This document shows, in pieces, positions 11,293 to 18,946 of a DNA stretch of 64,000 nt. The position numbers and the translations under genes are program-made. The DNA comes from Mycobacterium sp. 3519A. Lineage in GTDB: Bacteria; Actinomycetota; Actinomycetes; Mycobacteriales; Mycobacteriaceae. The stretch is from the NCBI RefSeq assembly GCF_900240945.1, contig NZ_OESG01000012.1, forward strand, positions 186,001 to 250,000, read 5' to 3'. Below the pieces are notes generated by a model. That model was not told the DNA's origin. It did no database searches and was given only the letters and a program-made list of their open reading frames with translations. Each line of letters starts with the position of its first letter. Position 1 is the stretch's first letter.

Positions 11293-11768
11293 GGTCGAAA
11301 CTTCGCCTCGTACAAGGCTTTCATCGGGTCGGCCAGTTCCGGAGCGGGACCGTCGACGGTCAGTCCCGGCGCGACGGCGTTGACCGGCAGCGGCGCGACG
11401 GGTGGCGGTGGCGCGCCCCATTCGGCCAGCCATTGGGTCAGTTGCTGCGATGACGCGGCGTAGACGATGCGGCCCAACCCGACCCATGCGTGTCCCGCCG
11501 AGCACATCGGGCAGTGTTCACCGGAGGTGTACACGGTGGCACGGGCCCGCTGCTCGGGCGTCAGGTTGTCGACGGCCCAGCGGGCGATCGCGAATTCCGG
11601 GTGCCGGGTGTGGTCACCGTCCTTGACGCGGTTGCGGTCCTCGAACAGGGTGACCCCGTCGCTGTCGACCAGGATCGAGCCGAACGGTTCGTCGCCGTCG
11701 TCGAGGGCCACCCGCGCCAGGTCGACGCAGCGGCGAAGGCGTTCGAGGTCGTCGTCGCTGATCGCCAC
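11289..11768 (-). CDS. Cytidine/deoxycytidylate deaminase-family nucleoside deaminase
   Basis: 159-residue zinc-dependent deaminase fold (guanine/cytosine/tRNA-adenosine deaminase group). The zinc and proton-shuttle motif is HPEF, where HAE is usual, and the second zinc motif is GEHCPMCSAG. The GTG start at 11768 gives MAISDDDLERLRRCVDLAR, the normal first helix. It is coupled by an ATGA overlap to the GH13 gene and lies 10 bp after the rhomboid-like gene, so a four-gene minus-strand operon is likely. The substrate is not assignable. Confidence 0.85.
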   Translation of the reverse strand: MAISDDDLERLRRCVDLARVALDDGDEPFGSILVDSDGVTLFEDRNRVKDGDHTRHPEFAIARWAVDNLTPEQRARATVYTSGEHCPMCSAGHAWVGLGRIVYAASSQQLTQWLAEWGAPPPPVAPLPVNAVAPGLTVDGPAPELADPMKALYEAKFRP

Positions 11769-11778
11769 AGGCCGGAGT

Positions 11779-12411
11779 CTACGCAGCCACCGGTTCGCGC
11801 CGCCGCGACCGGGTCAGCGGGTAGCACGCCAGCCCGATCAGCAGCGCGCTGAAGTGGCCGACGTTGGTGAAGTCGCGTCTGACGGCCAGCACGGCCGCGA
11901 AGACGGCGACCGCGCCGACGACGTAGGGCCACCGCCACCGCCGCGGAATGTGGTACGTCAGCACGCCGACGATGCCGACCACGAAATAGCTCACGCCGAT
12001 GTCTCTGGCGTCGATGAGCCGTGGCGAGGTCAGCGCCTCCTGGATGCGCCAGTACAGGTAGCCCTCGCTGAGGTAGGTGGCCAGGACGTGGCTTGTGATG
12101 CCGACGGTCAGCCACCGCAACGGCCCCAGCCAGCGCTCGGCCGGTGCGACGAAGAGGGTGAACACGATGAGATAGGGCCACCAGTACCGGCCGTCGATCC
12201 ACAGCAGGCTCTGGATCAGCACCCGGATCGGATCGGTGCCGAGGTGGTGCAGGTTCGTCGACTCCTTCTGCAGCAGCGCGTGCAGGTGCCTGGCCGGGAT
12301 GGTGTGCTGAATGATCGTGGTGACCAGCAGCACGACCAGCCACGTATAGGTCAGCGGCGCCGATTTGACGAAGCGCCACATGGACTTCAGTGACATACGT
12401 CGAGTCGGCAT
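11779..12411 (-). CDS. Rhomboid-like integral membrane protein
   Basis: About 210 residues with six predicted membrane segments. A Ser in GVSYFVVG of the fourth segment and a His in GHFSALLIGL of the last are positioned like the Ser-His dyad of rhomboid intramembrane proteases, and the architecture matches the actinobacterial rhomboid-like family. Protease activity has not been shown for most members. The start is uncertain: ATG at 12411 or at 12396 (MSLKSMW). Both overlap the end of the TPR gene, indicating cotranscription. Confidence 0.75.
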   Translation of the reverse strand: MPTRRMSLKSMWRFVKSAPLTYTWLVVLLVTTIIQHTIPARHLHALLQKESTNLHHLGTDPIRVLIQSLLWIDGRYWWPYLIVFTLFVAPAERWLGPLRWLTVGITSHVLATYLSEGYLYWRIQEALTSPRLIDARDIGVSYFVVGIVGVLTYHIPRRWRWPYVVGAVAVFAAVLAVRRDFTNVGHFSALLIGLACYPLTRSRRREPVAA

Positions 12412-14060
12412 GCGCAGGACGCCAGGATCGGCACGTCGGCCCGCGCCTTGAGCAACTCGAGGCTCTGCCCGACGATGGCGGCCTCCTGGGTACGGCCCAG
12501 CCGTTGCAGGCATTCGTGGTAGCCGTGCAGGCTCCACACGTTGCCGGGGTGCTGGCATGGCCGGGCCAGCGTCGGGTCGAGGCCGAGGTCGGCGGCGTAC
12601 ACCTGCGCGGCTTCCTCGACGCGGCCCTGCTCGAGTAGCAGCGCACCGTAGGCGTGCCGAGTCGGTTGCATCCAGCCCCACGGCTCGTCGTAGGGGAGCG
12701 CATCGTCGAGTTCGATCGCGCGGCGCAGATGGGCGAACGCGCCGTCGAAATCGCCTTCGCGGTATTTGATTTCGCCGTCAAGCATCTCACCCGCGATCGC
12801 CAGGATGTCGCGGGCGGTGTTGTTGAACAAGTATCGGCTGTCGGGTATCCGGGCGTTGGCCGCGGCGAACGCCTCCCGCTCGGCGTGCGCCTGCGGTAGC
12901 TGGCCCTTGGCGGCGTGCGCGACGCCGCGCCCGTAATGGATGGTCGCCGTTGTGCTGCAATACAATCCGACATCGTCGGGCAGCGGTAGGGCCACCAACT
13001 CGTCCCAGCGGCCGAACCGGACCAGCACGTGAACCTTCAACGGCACGAACGCCTCCAGCCAGTCGGCCATCGGCGGCGATTCGATCGCCAGCAGCTCCGG
13101 CGTCAGCTGTGCTGCGAGTTCTCCGGCGGCGTCGAACGCCGCCCGCGAATTACCCTCGAACATCGCCGAGTACACGATGAAGTGCAGATTGTGCGCCCGG
13201 TACAGCGAGTAGAAGTTGAGCGGGCCCTCACGCTCGACGAACTTCCTATCGGCTTGCACCGCCGCAAGATTCGCGACGACCGAGTCGCGATAGTTGCCGC
13301 ACAGCACGTCGATATGGCTCGGCATGTGCTGGAGGTGTCCAGCGTCGGGCACCAGGCCGCGCAGCAGATCCGCGGCGGGCAGCGCCTCCTGCGGGGCGCC
13401 CGACATCTCCATCGTGTGCAGGTACAGGTGCAGGACGCCCGGATGTGCGCGGCCCGCGGGGGTGGCCAGCGCGTTGTCGAGGATCCGCTTGGCCTCGACT
13501 ACCCGCGACCCCGGTGCAGGTTCACCGGTTCTGGTGTCCCACAACGCCCAAGCCGTGATGTTTACCAGCGCGTCGGCGGCCAACGCCTGGACGTCGATGT
13601 CGTCTGGATACGCCTGCGCCAGCGCGACCATCGCGTCGGCGTAGGCCGCGTGCCCGGCCTGCAGCCCGTCGGTGTCGTCGGGATCGTCGGTGGGGAAGCG
13701 GGCCTGCAGCGCCTCGATCAGCCCGTGTTCGACGGCCGATGCCCGGCCCTTGGCGGCCAGGCCGAGTTCCATCCGCGCCCGCGCCAGCGACGCCGACAGG
13801 TCGACGGGATCGAAAGCCTCCCACGCCTTGTTGTAGTTCGGGCCGACCGAGTAGGCGATGCCCCAGCGGGCCGCCGCCAGGTCGGGGTCGAGGTCGAGGG
13901 CGCGCTCGAAACACCGGATCGCCTCGTCGTGGTTGAACGCGTAGGCCCAGACCATGCCGCGGTCGAACCACACCTGCGCCTGTGGCGACGGCGTCTCAAT
14001 CGGCCGGTGATACGACCCCAGGTCGTAGTAAGAATCGGTCACGGTCGATGAAACGCTCAT
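12387..14060 (-). CDS. Tetratricopeptide repeat protein
   Basis: 557-residue soluble protein with TPR-like helical pairs along its whole length, clearest at NHDEAIRCFERALDLDPDLAAARWGIAYSVG, at the middle His-rich LHLYLHTMEMSG region and near ALLLEQGRVEEAAQVYAADL (cited in short pieces; positions about 50-80, 210-225 and 470-500). The N-terminal YYDLGSYHRPI and PQAQVWFDRGM are conserved in this family of stand-alone bacterial TPR proteins. The role is unknown; a protein-binding scaffold is inferred. The ATG at 14060 is preferred over GTG 14069. Its start lies 65 bp inside the upstream membrane-protein gene, an unusually long same-strand overlap. Confidence 0.8.
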   Translation of the reverse strand: MSVSSTVTDSYYDLGSYHRPIETPSPQAQVWFDRGMVWAYAFNHDEAIRCFERALDLDPDLAAARWGIAYSVGPNYNKAWEAFDPVDLSASLARARMELGLAAKGRASAVEHGLIEALQARFPTDDPDDTDGLQAGHAAYADAMVALAQAYPDDIDVQALAADALVNITAWALWDTRTGEPAPGSRVVEAKRILDNALATPAGRAHPGVLHLYLHTMEMSGAPQEALPAADLLRGLVPDAGHLQHMPSHIDVLCGNYRDSVVANLAAVQADRKFVEREGPLNFYSLYRAHNLHFIVYSAMFEGNSRAAFDAAGELAAQLTPELLAIESPPMADWLEAFVPLKVHVLVRFGRWDELVALPLPDDVGLYCSTTATIHYGRGVAHAAKGQLPQAHAEREAFAAANARIPDSRYLFNNTARDILAIAGEMLDGEIKYREGDFDGAFAHLRRAIELDDALPYDEPWGWMQPTRHAYGALLLEQGRVEEAAQVYAADLGLDPTLARPCQHPGNVWSLHGYHECLQRLGRTQEAAIVGQSLELLKARADVPILASCACRLDVCH

Positions 14061-15057
14061 AGACCGCACGATAATTCACTCGCATCGCGGTTGCGGTGAT
14101 TGCGAGCAAGCATCCCGCAGCGCCCCAGAGCACCAGTGTGACAAGCGGCGTCTGCACCCCGTTACCGCCGAAGTAGCAGACACTTCGCAGCAGCGAGACC
14201 CCGGAACCCTGCGGCACAATCGCGGTGAACGTCGAATAGAAACCCGACAGCAGCGGTCGACCCACCGGACCGGCGGCGGCAGCGTTGCCGACGACGACCA
14301 GGAATGCGGTCAGCGCCAGCGACGCCACCGAACCCAGGGCGGCAGCCACGCCGGTGATCGCCCCGGCGACGGCCATCGAGTACAGCCACAGCGCGCCGAA
14401 CACCTGCCAGGTGTGACCGGTCAGCGCGCCGAGACCCCCGCCGACGTACCCGGTCCCCGCGCCCGCCAGCACTGCCGAGAACCCGGCCAGTGACGCCGTC
14501 CGCAGCACGAACGCCAGCGGCGTTCGGACGGCGCCCATCAGCCGTCCCAGCAGTGTTGCGCCGACCGACGCGCCGATCGAGATGAAGATGATCGCGTAGA
14601 ACTCGACGGTGCCGGACGGGTCGCCCGCAGAGGCAGGCGCGACGTCCTCGACGACTGCGGTCAACCCGGCCTTCGCGGCGATGCCGCGGCCCACCGTCTC
14701 GGCGGCGGTGGCGACGCTCTTACCGCCTCCGCCCGCGACGTAGATCTTCAGCGCCCCGCCGGGGACGACGGCGAGCGCGGCGTCGGTCTTGCGCTCGTAG
14801 ACCTGGTCGCGAGCGGCGGCGGCGTCACCGACTTCGGTGACCGTCAGCGTGTCCTGACCGCGGATGCCGTCGACCAGTTGCGGCGGGCCCGCCACGGCGA
14901 GCGACATGTTGTGCAACGTCGGCTTGGCGAATGCACCGGAGTAGCTGGCGATCATGGCCAGCACGAACAAGGTCAGCCCGGCAAGGGCGAGCGCCACTGT
15001 TCGGATGGCGGCGCGGTCGCGCACCGGATGCCGTTCGGCGGCTTGGTGTTTAGCCAT
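13996..15057 (-). CDS. Integral membrane protein of ABC-2/YhgE-Pip type
   Basis: 353 residues. TM1 near 20-45 is followed by an extracytoplasmic domain of about 120 residues (LVDGIRGQDTLTVTEVG..., GALKIYVAGGGGKS) and then five or six membrane helices, the layout of ABC-2-type exporters and YhgE/Pip-like proteins. No ATP-binding partner is nearby. It starts 8 bp inside the TetR gene, so it is probably the main target of that regulator and acts in efflux of a hydrophobic compound (inference). The ATG at 15057 begins MAKHQAAERHPVRDRAA, a positively charged tail that fits the inside-positive rule. Confidence 0.8.
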   Translation of the reverse strand: MAKHQAAERHPVRDRAAIRTVALALAGLTLFVLAMIASYSGAFAKPTLHNMSLAVAGPPQLVDGIRGQDTLTVTEVGDAAAARDQVYERKTDAALAVVPGGALKIYVAGGGGKSVATAAETVGRGIAAKAGLTAVVEDVAPASAGDPSGTVEFYAIIFISIGASVGATLLGRLMGAVRTPLAFVLRTASLAGFSAVLAGAGTGYVGGGLGALTGHTWQVFGALWLYSMAVAGAITGVAAALGSVASLALTAFLVVVGNAAAAGPVGRPLLSGFYSTFTAIVPQGSGVSLLRSVCYFGGNGVQTPLVTLVLWGAAGCLLAITATAMRVNYRAVYERFIDRDRFLLRPGVVSPAD

Positions 15058-15631
15058 TGTCTGGTTCCTTCGAAGTTGCGAGTAGTGCGTTGACGGTGTC
15101 GAGCGCGGCGCGGACACGGCCGCCGAGATCGGTCGCTTCCGGCTCCTCCATCCAGTCCCGCAGCACCTCCATGAACCCGCCGACCAGGAATCGGCTGACG
15201 GACTCCGGCGTGAGGCCTGCGATCGGCGACACCACCGGCATGCCATGCGCGGCAATCTCTCCGCATGCGGGCAGCAGTTCGGCGCGGAACGCCGTGACGA
15301 CCCGTTGGGTGACCGCGCTCGGCACGATGTTGCGGTACATGGAGCGGTGTTCGGCGGCGAAGTCGAACAGTCGCGCGATGCGGGCGCGGGCATCACCGCT
15401 GATGTCCGCGGTCGCGGCGGCGAACGCCACGGTGAACGCATTCGCGACGGCGTCGTCGCGGTCGGCGAAGTGCTGGTAGAACACCTGCCTGCTCACCCCG
15501 GCGCGAGCAACGATGTCGCCGACGGTCAACGCGTCCACGGGCCGCTCATGGGCCAGCGCGAACGCGGCGTCGCGCAGCAGGGTTCGGACCCGTTCCGCGC
15601 GGGGGTCGACGCTGTTCGTTCGAGCGGCCAC
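15050..15631 (-). CDS. TetR family transcriptional regulator
   Basis: 193-residue regulator. The N-terminal helix-turn-helix spans about residues 33-55 (TVGDIVARAGVSRQVFYQHFADRDD). The C-terminal ligand domain is unrecognised. GTG start at 15631. It overlaps the membrane-protein gene by 8 bp and is immediately preceded by a 22-bp palindrome, so autoregulation and control of the exporter-like gene are likely. Confidence 0.92.
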   Translation of the reverse strand: MAARTNSVDPRAERVRTLLRDAAFALAHERPVDALTVGDIVARAGVSRQVFYQHFADRDDAVANAFTVAFAAATADISGDARARIARLFDFAAEHRSMYRNIVPSAVTQRVVTAFRAELLPACGEIAAHGMPVVSPIAGLTPESVSRFLVGGFMEVLRDWMEEPEATDLGGRVRAALDTVNALLATSKEPDNG

Positions 15632-15649
15632 CCGAGCAGCCTAGAAGAC

Positions 15650-15671
15650 TTCGTAGACAGATGACTACGAA
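15650..15671. promoter_or_regulatory. Candidate TetR operator
   Basis: Near-perfect 22-bp palindrome with arms TTCGTAG and CTACGAA and an inner CA/TG pair, 18 bp upstream of the TetR start. The surrounding AT-rich stretch is unusual for this genome and fits a promoter. The regulator immediately downstream is the obvious candidate binder. Confidence 0.7.
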
Positions 15672-15722
15672 AATTTAGGTAATCTAAGACAAATTTCGGG
15701 GGTCGGTGTGGCGGCCGTTACC

Positions 15723-16070
15723 TCAGAGGGTGTGCAGCACGGCGGTCGCGACCGCGAGCACGAGCCCGACCACGGCGGCCGCCATGTCCTTGGCGCCGTC
15801 GGACGCCCGCAGATGAAAGGCGAGGGCTCCGATCGACAGCAGCGCCAGCCCGATCGCGGCGGCGATGCCGATCGGCGCCCAGATCAGGCCGACGAGCGCG
15901 CCTGCCACACCGGCGAGTTCGCACACGCCGATCAGCCGCCACTGCATCGGCTTGACACCGAGGTGGTCGCGGATGGCCAGCGACTGCGCAACGCCCAGCA
16001 ACTTGATGCTGGCGGCGAACGTGAACAGCGCCGCAAGCAGGATCGTCACGACTACGGTGGCGGTGTCCAT
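15723..16070 (-). CDS. DoxX family membrane protein
   Basis: 115-residue protein with four membrane helices typical of the small DoxX group: LAALFTFAASIKLLG, VCELAGVAGALVGLIW, IAAAIGLALLSIGALAFHLRASD and the last helix ending at the stop. Its function in respiration-linked or redox membrane complexes is known only loosely for the family. ATG at 16070, with a GTG directly before it also in frame. The start is 25 bp from the divergent TRIC gene, so the two promoters overlap. Confidence 0.82.
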   Translation of the reverse strand: MDTATVVVTILLAALFTFAASIKLLGVAQSLAIRDHLGVKPMQWRLIGVCELAGVAGALVGLIWAPIGIAAAIGLALLSIGALAFHLRASDGAKDMAAAVVGLVLAVATAVLHTL

Positions 16071-16095
16071 CACTTACGCAGAGTAAGAGGCCGAA

Positions 16096-16731
16096 GTGTT
16101 GCAGACAATTCTCAACTATCTGGGCGTCGCGGTGTTCGCGTCGTCGGGGGCAACGGTCGGCGTCCGCAAAGGCTTCGACCTGTTCGGCATCGCGGCGCTG
16201 GGAGTGGTCACCGGAGTCGGCGGCGGCGTGCTGCGCGATGTGTTGCTCGACATCATGCCGCCGACCTCGATCCAGAATTGGCCCAACATCACCATCTCGC
16301 TGATCGCCGTCGCGATCGCCACGCCCCTTGCCCACCTCGTGGTGCGGATGAACACGGCGGTGCTGGTGCTCGACGCGATCGGGATGGGTGTGCTCGCCAC
16401 GTCCAGTGCGGCGATCGCCGTCGATGCCGGCGCCAGTTGGTTCGCGGCGGGGCTCATCGGCATGGTGGCCTCGATCGCGGGCGGTGTGGTTCGCGACGTG
16501 CTCGCCAACGAGGTCCCGTTGGTGATGGGGCCTGACGAGTTGTACGCGGTTCCCGCGTTACTGGGCGCAGGGACGTACGTCGCGATCGACTACGTCGGGC
16601 CGCAATGGGTGGCGATCATGGTCGGCTCCACTGTTGCGACGGCACTCCGGTTGGCGGGCATGGCGTTTCACTGGCGGCTGCCGACAGGCCCGCGCGCGTT
16701 GATCAATCCGGCGCCAGGCAGTACCGAATAG
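16096..16731 (+). CDS. Trimeric intracellular cation (TRIC)-like channel
   Basis: 211-residue inner membrane protein of the UPF0126/TRIC family, seven membrane helices made of two related three-helix repeats. The repeated signatures GVVTGVGGGVLRDVL and GMVASIAGGVVRDVL, each with the kinked glycine pair that lines the pore, are intact. Prokaryotic TRIC homologues conduct K+ or other monovalent ions. GTG start at 16096. The last 64 bp overlap the 3' end of the convergent permease gene. Confidence 0.88.
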   Translation: MLQTILNYLGVAVFASSGATVGVRKGFDLFGIAALGVVTGVGGGVLRDVLLDIMPPTSIQNWPNITISLIAVAIATPLAHLVVRMNTAVLVLDAIGMGVLATSSAAIAVDAGASWFAAGLIGMVASIAGGVVRDVLANEVPLVMGPDELYAVPALLGAGTYVAIDYVGPQWVAIMVGSTVATALRLAGMAFHWRLPTGPRALINPAPGSTE

Positions 16732-18245
16732 GCCAGGCAGACGATGCCGAAGAACACGTAGCCCAGCGCGACTTGGGGATTGGCCGCCCACGCCACCTCT
16801 GGCGCATGGATCAGGCCGATGAACGACAACACCGCGCCGACGAAGGATGCGATGGCGGCATAGCGGAACTTCTTGTCGAGGATGTACGTCACCATGGTGC
16901 CCAGGATCAGCCCGACGAGCACCGCACCCTCGCCAAGGGTCTGCAGTCCCTCGTACACGACGCCGGCCTTGTTGAGCGCGTCGAGACCCACCGTCGACGC
17001 CGAGGTGCCCGCCGCATTCAACGCGTTGTCGATCAGCCCGCTCGCCCACTGGGCGAGGTTCGGCAGCAGTGCGGCGACCACCGCGACGGCGTGCAGTCGC
17101 GGCACCGCCTGGAAGGCCTGCGCGCCGATCAGCAGGCCGATGTAGAGCAGGATCGGCACGATCGCAGGCACCGGGAGCAGCGCGTCCAGCACCCCGAAAA
17201 GGCCGAGGAAACACAGGATTCCGATCACCACGCCGCTGGCCAGCGAGTAGTTGGCGCGTCCGCCGGCGTCTTTCCATCCGGGGTGCCCGATGTAGACCGC
17301 GGGCGGGAACGGAGAGCCGAACGCCGACCCGATGACCGCACCGGCGCCGTCGGCCAGCAGCACGCTGCGCAGGTTGAAGTTGTCACCCGCCGCGGCGGCG
17401 CTTTCCACGTTGCTCATCGCTTCGGTGAAGTTGTAGACGCCCAACGGGATCGCGGTGCCGAGCAGCGGCGCCAGGTTCGACAATCCGTGGAAGAGCAGAT
17501 CCAGACGCAGGTCGGGGATTCCGATCGCGATGTCCGAAATCGCCTGGCCCACATCGGGAGCGGACATGAAGCCGCCGATCCAGCCGATCGCGGTGCCGAC
17601 GAGCAGCGCCGCCAGTCCGACCGGAATGCCGAACGGCAACTTCACGTCGGTGAAGAAGCCGATCAGGATGATCGCCATCACGGGCAGGCCGATCCAGGCC
17701 GCCTCCCACATCTGCGCGGCGGGACGCATGGAGATGAATGTGATCGAAATGCCTGCCAGGGTGCCGAGCATGGCTGCGCGCGGGGTCAATTGGCGGATGT
17801 ACGGGCCGACGAACGCGCCGATCATCACGATCACACCGATCATGAACGCCCACGCCAAACCGGCCGACCACGCCTGGATCGGATCCTTGGTGTTCAGGTA
17901 CACCGGCAGCATCACGACGAACACCACGATGAACATGTGCGGCACACTCGGCCCGTAGGGCAGCGCGGTGACGTCGTCGCGGTTCTCCTTGCGCGCCAGG
18001 CGGCGAGCCAGGAACGTGTAGTACAGGTTGCCGAGGACCAACGCCACGCCGAGTGCGGGCAACACCGTGCCGAGCACATCGCCCGCGGGCACCGCGACAA
18101 CGCCGATCATCAAACCGGTCAGCGTCAGGACGTTGACCAGGATGTTGAAACCGAGTCCGAAGAACGCGTTGGTGTCGCCGCGGGTCCACAGCGGCAGTGC
18201 GGCCCTCGGCGGGTCGGCGGGCGGCTTGGTGATGTCGGTGGTCAT
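16668..18245 (-). CDS. Xanthine/uracil-permease-like transporter (NCS2-type)
   Basis: 525-residue protein with about 12-14 membrane helices. TALPYGPSVP, FNFTEAMSNVESA-like text and GSPFPPAVYIGHPGWKDAGGR mark a NCS2-related branch often labelled permease of uncharacterised substrate. It starts 11 bp after the isochorismatase-like gene with AGGA in between, so it is the third gene of the amidase operon and probably imports that pathway's substrate (biuret, a ureido compound or a triazine breakdown product; inference). The 3' end overlaps the TRIC gene convergently by 64 bp, with no room for a separate terminator. Confidence 0.82.
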   Translation of the reverse strand: MTTDITKPPADPPRAALPLWTRGDTNAFFGLGFNILVNVLTLTGLMIGVVAVPAGDVLGTVLPALGVALVLGNLYYTFLARRLARKENRDDVTALPYGPSVPHMFIVVFVVMLPVYLNTKDPIQAWSAGLAWAFMIGVIVMIGAFVGPYIRQLTPRAAMLGTLAGISITFISMRPAAQMWEAAWIGLPVMAIILIGFFTDVKLPFGIPVGLAALLVGTAIGWIGGFMSAPDVGQAISDIAIGIPDLRLDLLFHGLSNLAPLLGTAIPLGVYNFTEAMSNVESAAAAGDNFNLRSVLLADGAGAVIGSAFGSPFPPAVYIGHPGWKDAGGRANYSLASGVVIGILCFLGLFGVLDALLPVPAIVPILLYIGLLIGAQAFQAVPRLHAVAVVAALLPNLAQWASGLIDNALNAAGTSASTVGLDALNKAGVVYEGLQTLGEGAVLVGLILGTMVTYILDKKFRYAAIASFVGAVLSFIGLIHAPEVAWAANPQVALGYVFFGIVCLAYSVLPGAGLINARGPVGSRQ

Positions 18246-18256
18246 CCCGGATCCTC

Positions 18257-18946
18257 TCAGGCGGCGGTGGTGGTCAGCGCGTGCAGCGCGGGGATCACGG
18301 CGGAGGTGTCGGCGACCCAGCCGAAGATGCCGCCCTGCGCCTTGATCATTTCCAGCCCCACGCGCTGGAACTCGGGGAAATACGAACCGACGCAATCGGA
18401 TACGACCAGGCACTCGTAGCCGCGGTCGTTGGCCTCGCGGGTGGTGGTGTGCACGCACACCTCGGTGGTGACGCCGGTGATCAACAGTTGGGTGATCCCG
18501 GCCGCGGCGAGGATGTCCTGTAGTTCGGTGGCGTAGAACGCACCCTTGCCCGGCTTGTCGATGACGACCTCACCGTCGACGGGGGCGAGTTCGTCGACGA
18601 TGTCGTGGCCGTACTCGCCCCGGATCAGGATGCGGCCGTACTTGCCCTCGTCGCCGATGCGCTTCGACGGTGCACCGCGGTTGAGCTTGGCCGGTGGGCA
18701 GTCGGACAGATCGGGTTGATGACCTTCCCGGGTGTGGATCACCATGACGCCTGCCGCGCGGGCCGCCGCGATCAACTCGGCCAGCAGCGGCACGACCTTG
18801 AGCAGTTGGTCCACGTCGTTGCCGAGGCTTTCCCCGAAACCGCCGGGCAGCAGGAAGTCCCGCTGCATGTCGATCACGATCAGGGCCGTCCGGCCGGGGA
18901 TCAGCGGGAAAGCTGTTGGCTCGGCCTGCACCTCGACGGGGTTCAT
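18257..18946 (-). CDS. Isochorismatase-family cysteine hydrolase, biuret amidohydrolase-like
   Basis: 229-residue cysteine hydrolase. The Asp-Lys-Cys triad is visible: Asp26 in VIDMQRDF, Lys131 or Lys134 in IDKPGKGAF, Cys164 in GVTTEVCVHTT. HTREGHQPDL, the GRIL-RGE block, IDKPGKG and TREANDRGYECL are shared with the characterised biuret hydrolase BiuH of Rhizobium, as I recall it. BiuH converts biuret to allophanate and ammonia. The gene overlaps the amidase by 4 bases (ATGA) and precedes the permease, the expected company for biuret to allophanate to ammonia plus CO2. Other cysteine hydrolases such as ureidoacrylate (RutB-like) enzymes remain possible. Confidence 0.8.
   Translation of the reverse strand: MNPVEVQAEPTAFPLIPGRTALIVIDMQRDFLLPGGFGESLGNDVDQLLKVVPLLAELIAAARAAGVMVIHTREGHQPDLSDCPPAKLNRGAPSKRIGDEGKYGRILIRGEYGHDIVDELAPVDGEVVIDKPGKGAFYATELQDILAAAGITQLLITGVTTEVCVHTTTREANDRGYECLVVSDCVGSYFPEFQRVGLEMIKAQGGIFGWVADTSAVIPALHALTTTAA

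Noticed and set aside
16605..18419. Long plus-strand frame of 604 codons over the permease
   Set aside because: Shadow of the NCS2-like permease; charged, repeat-free translation with no membrane or enzyme motif.
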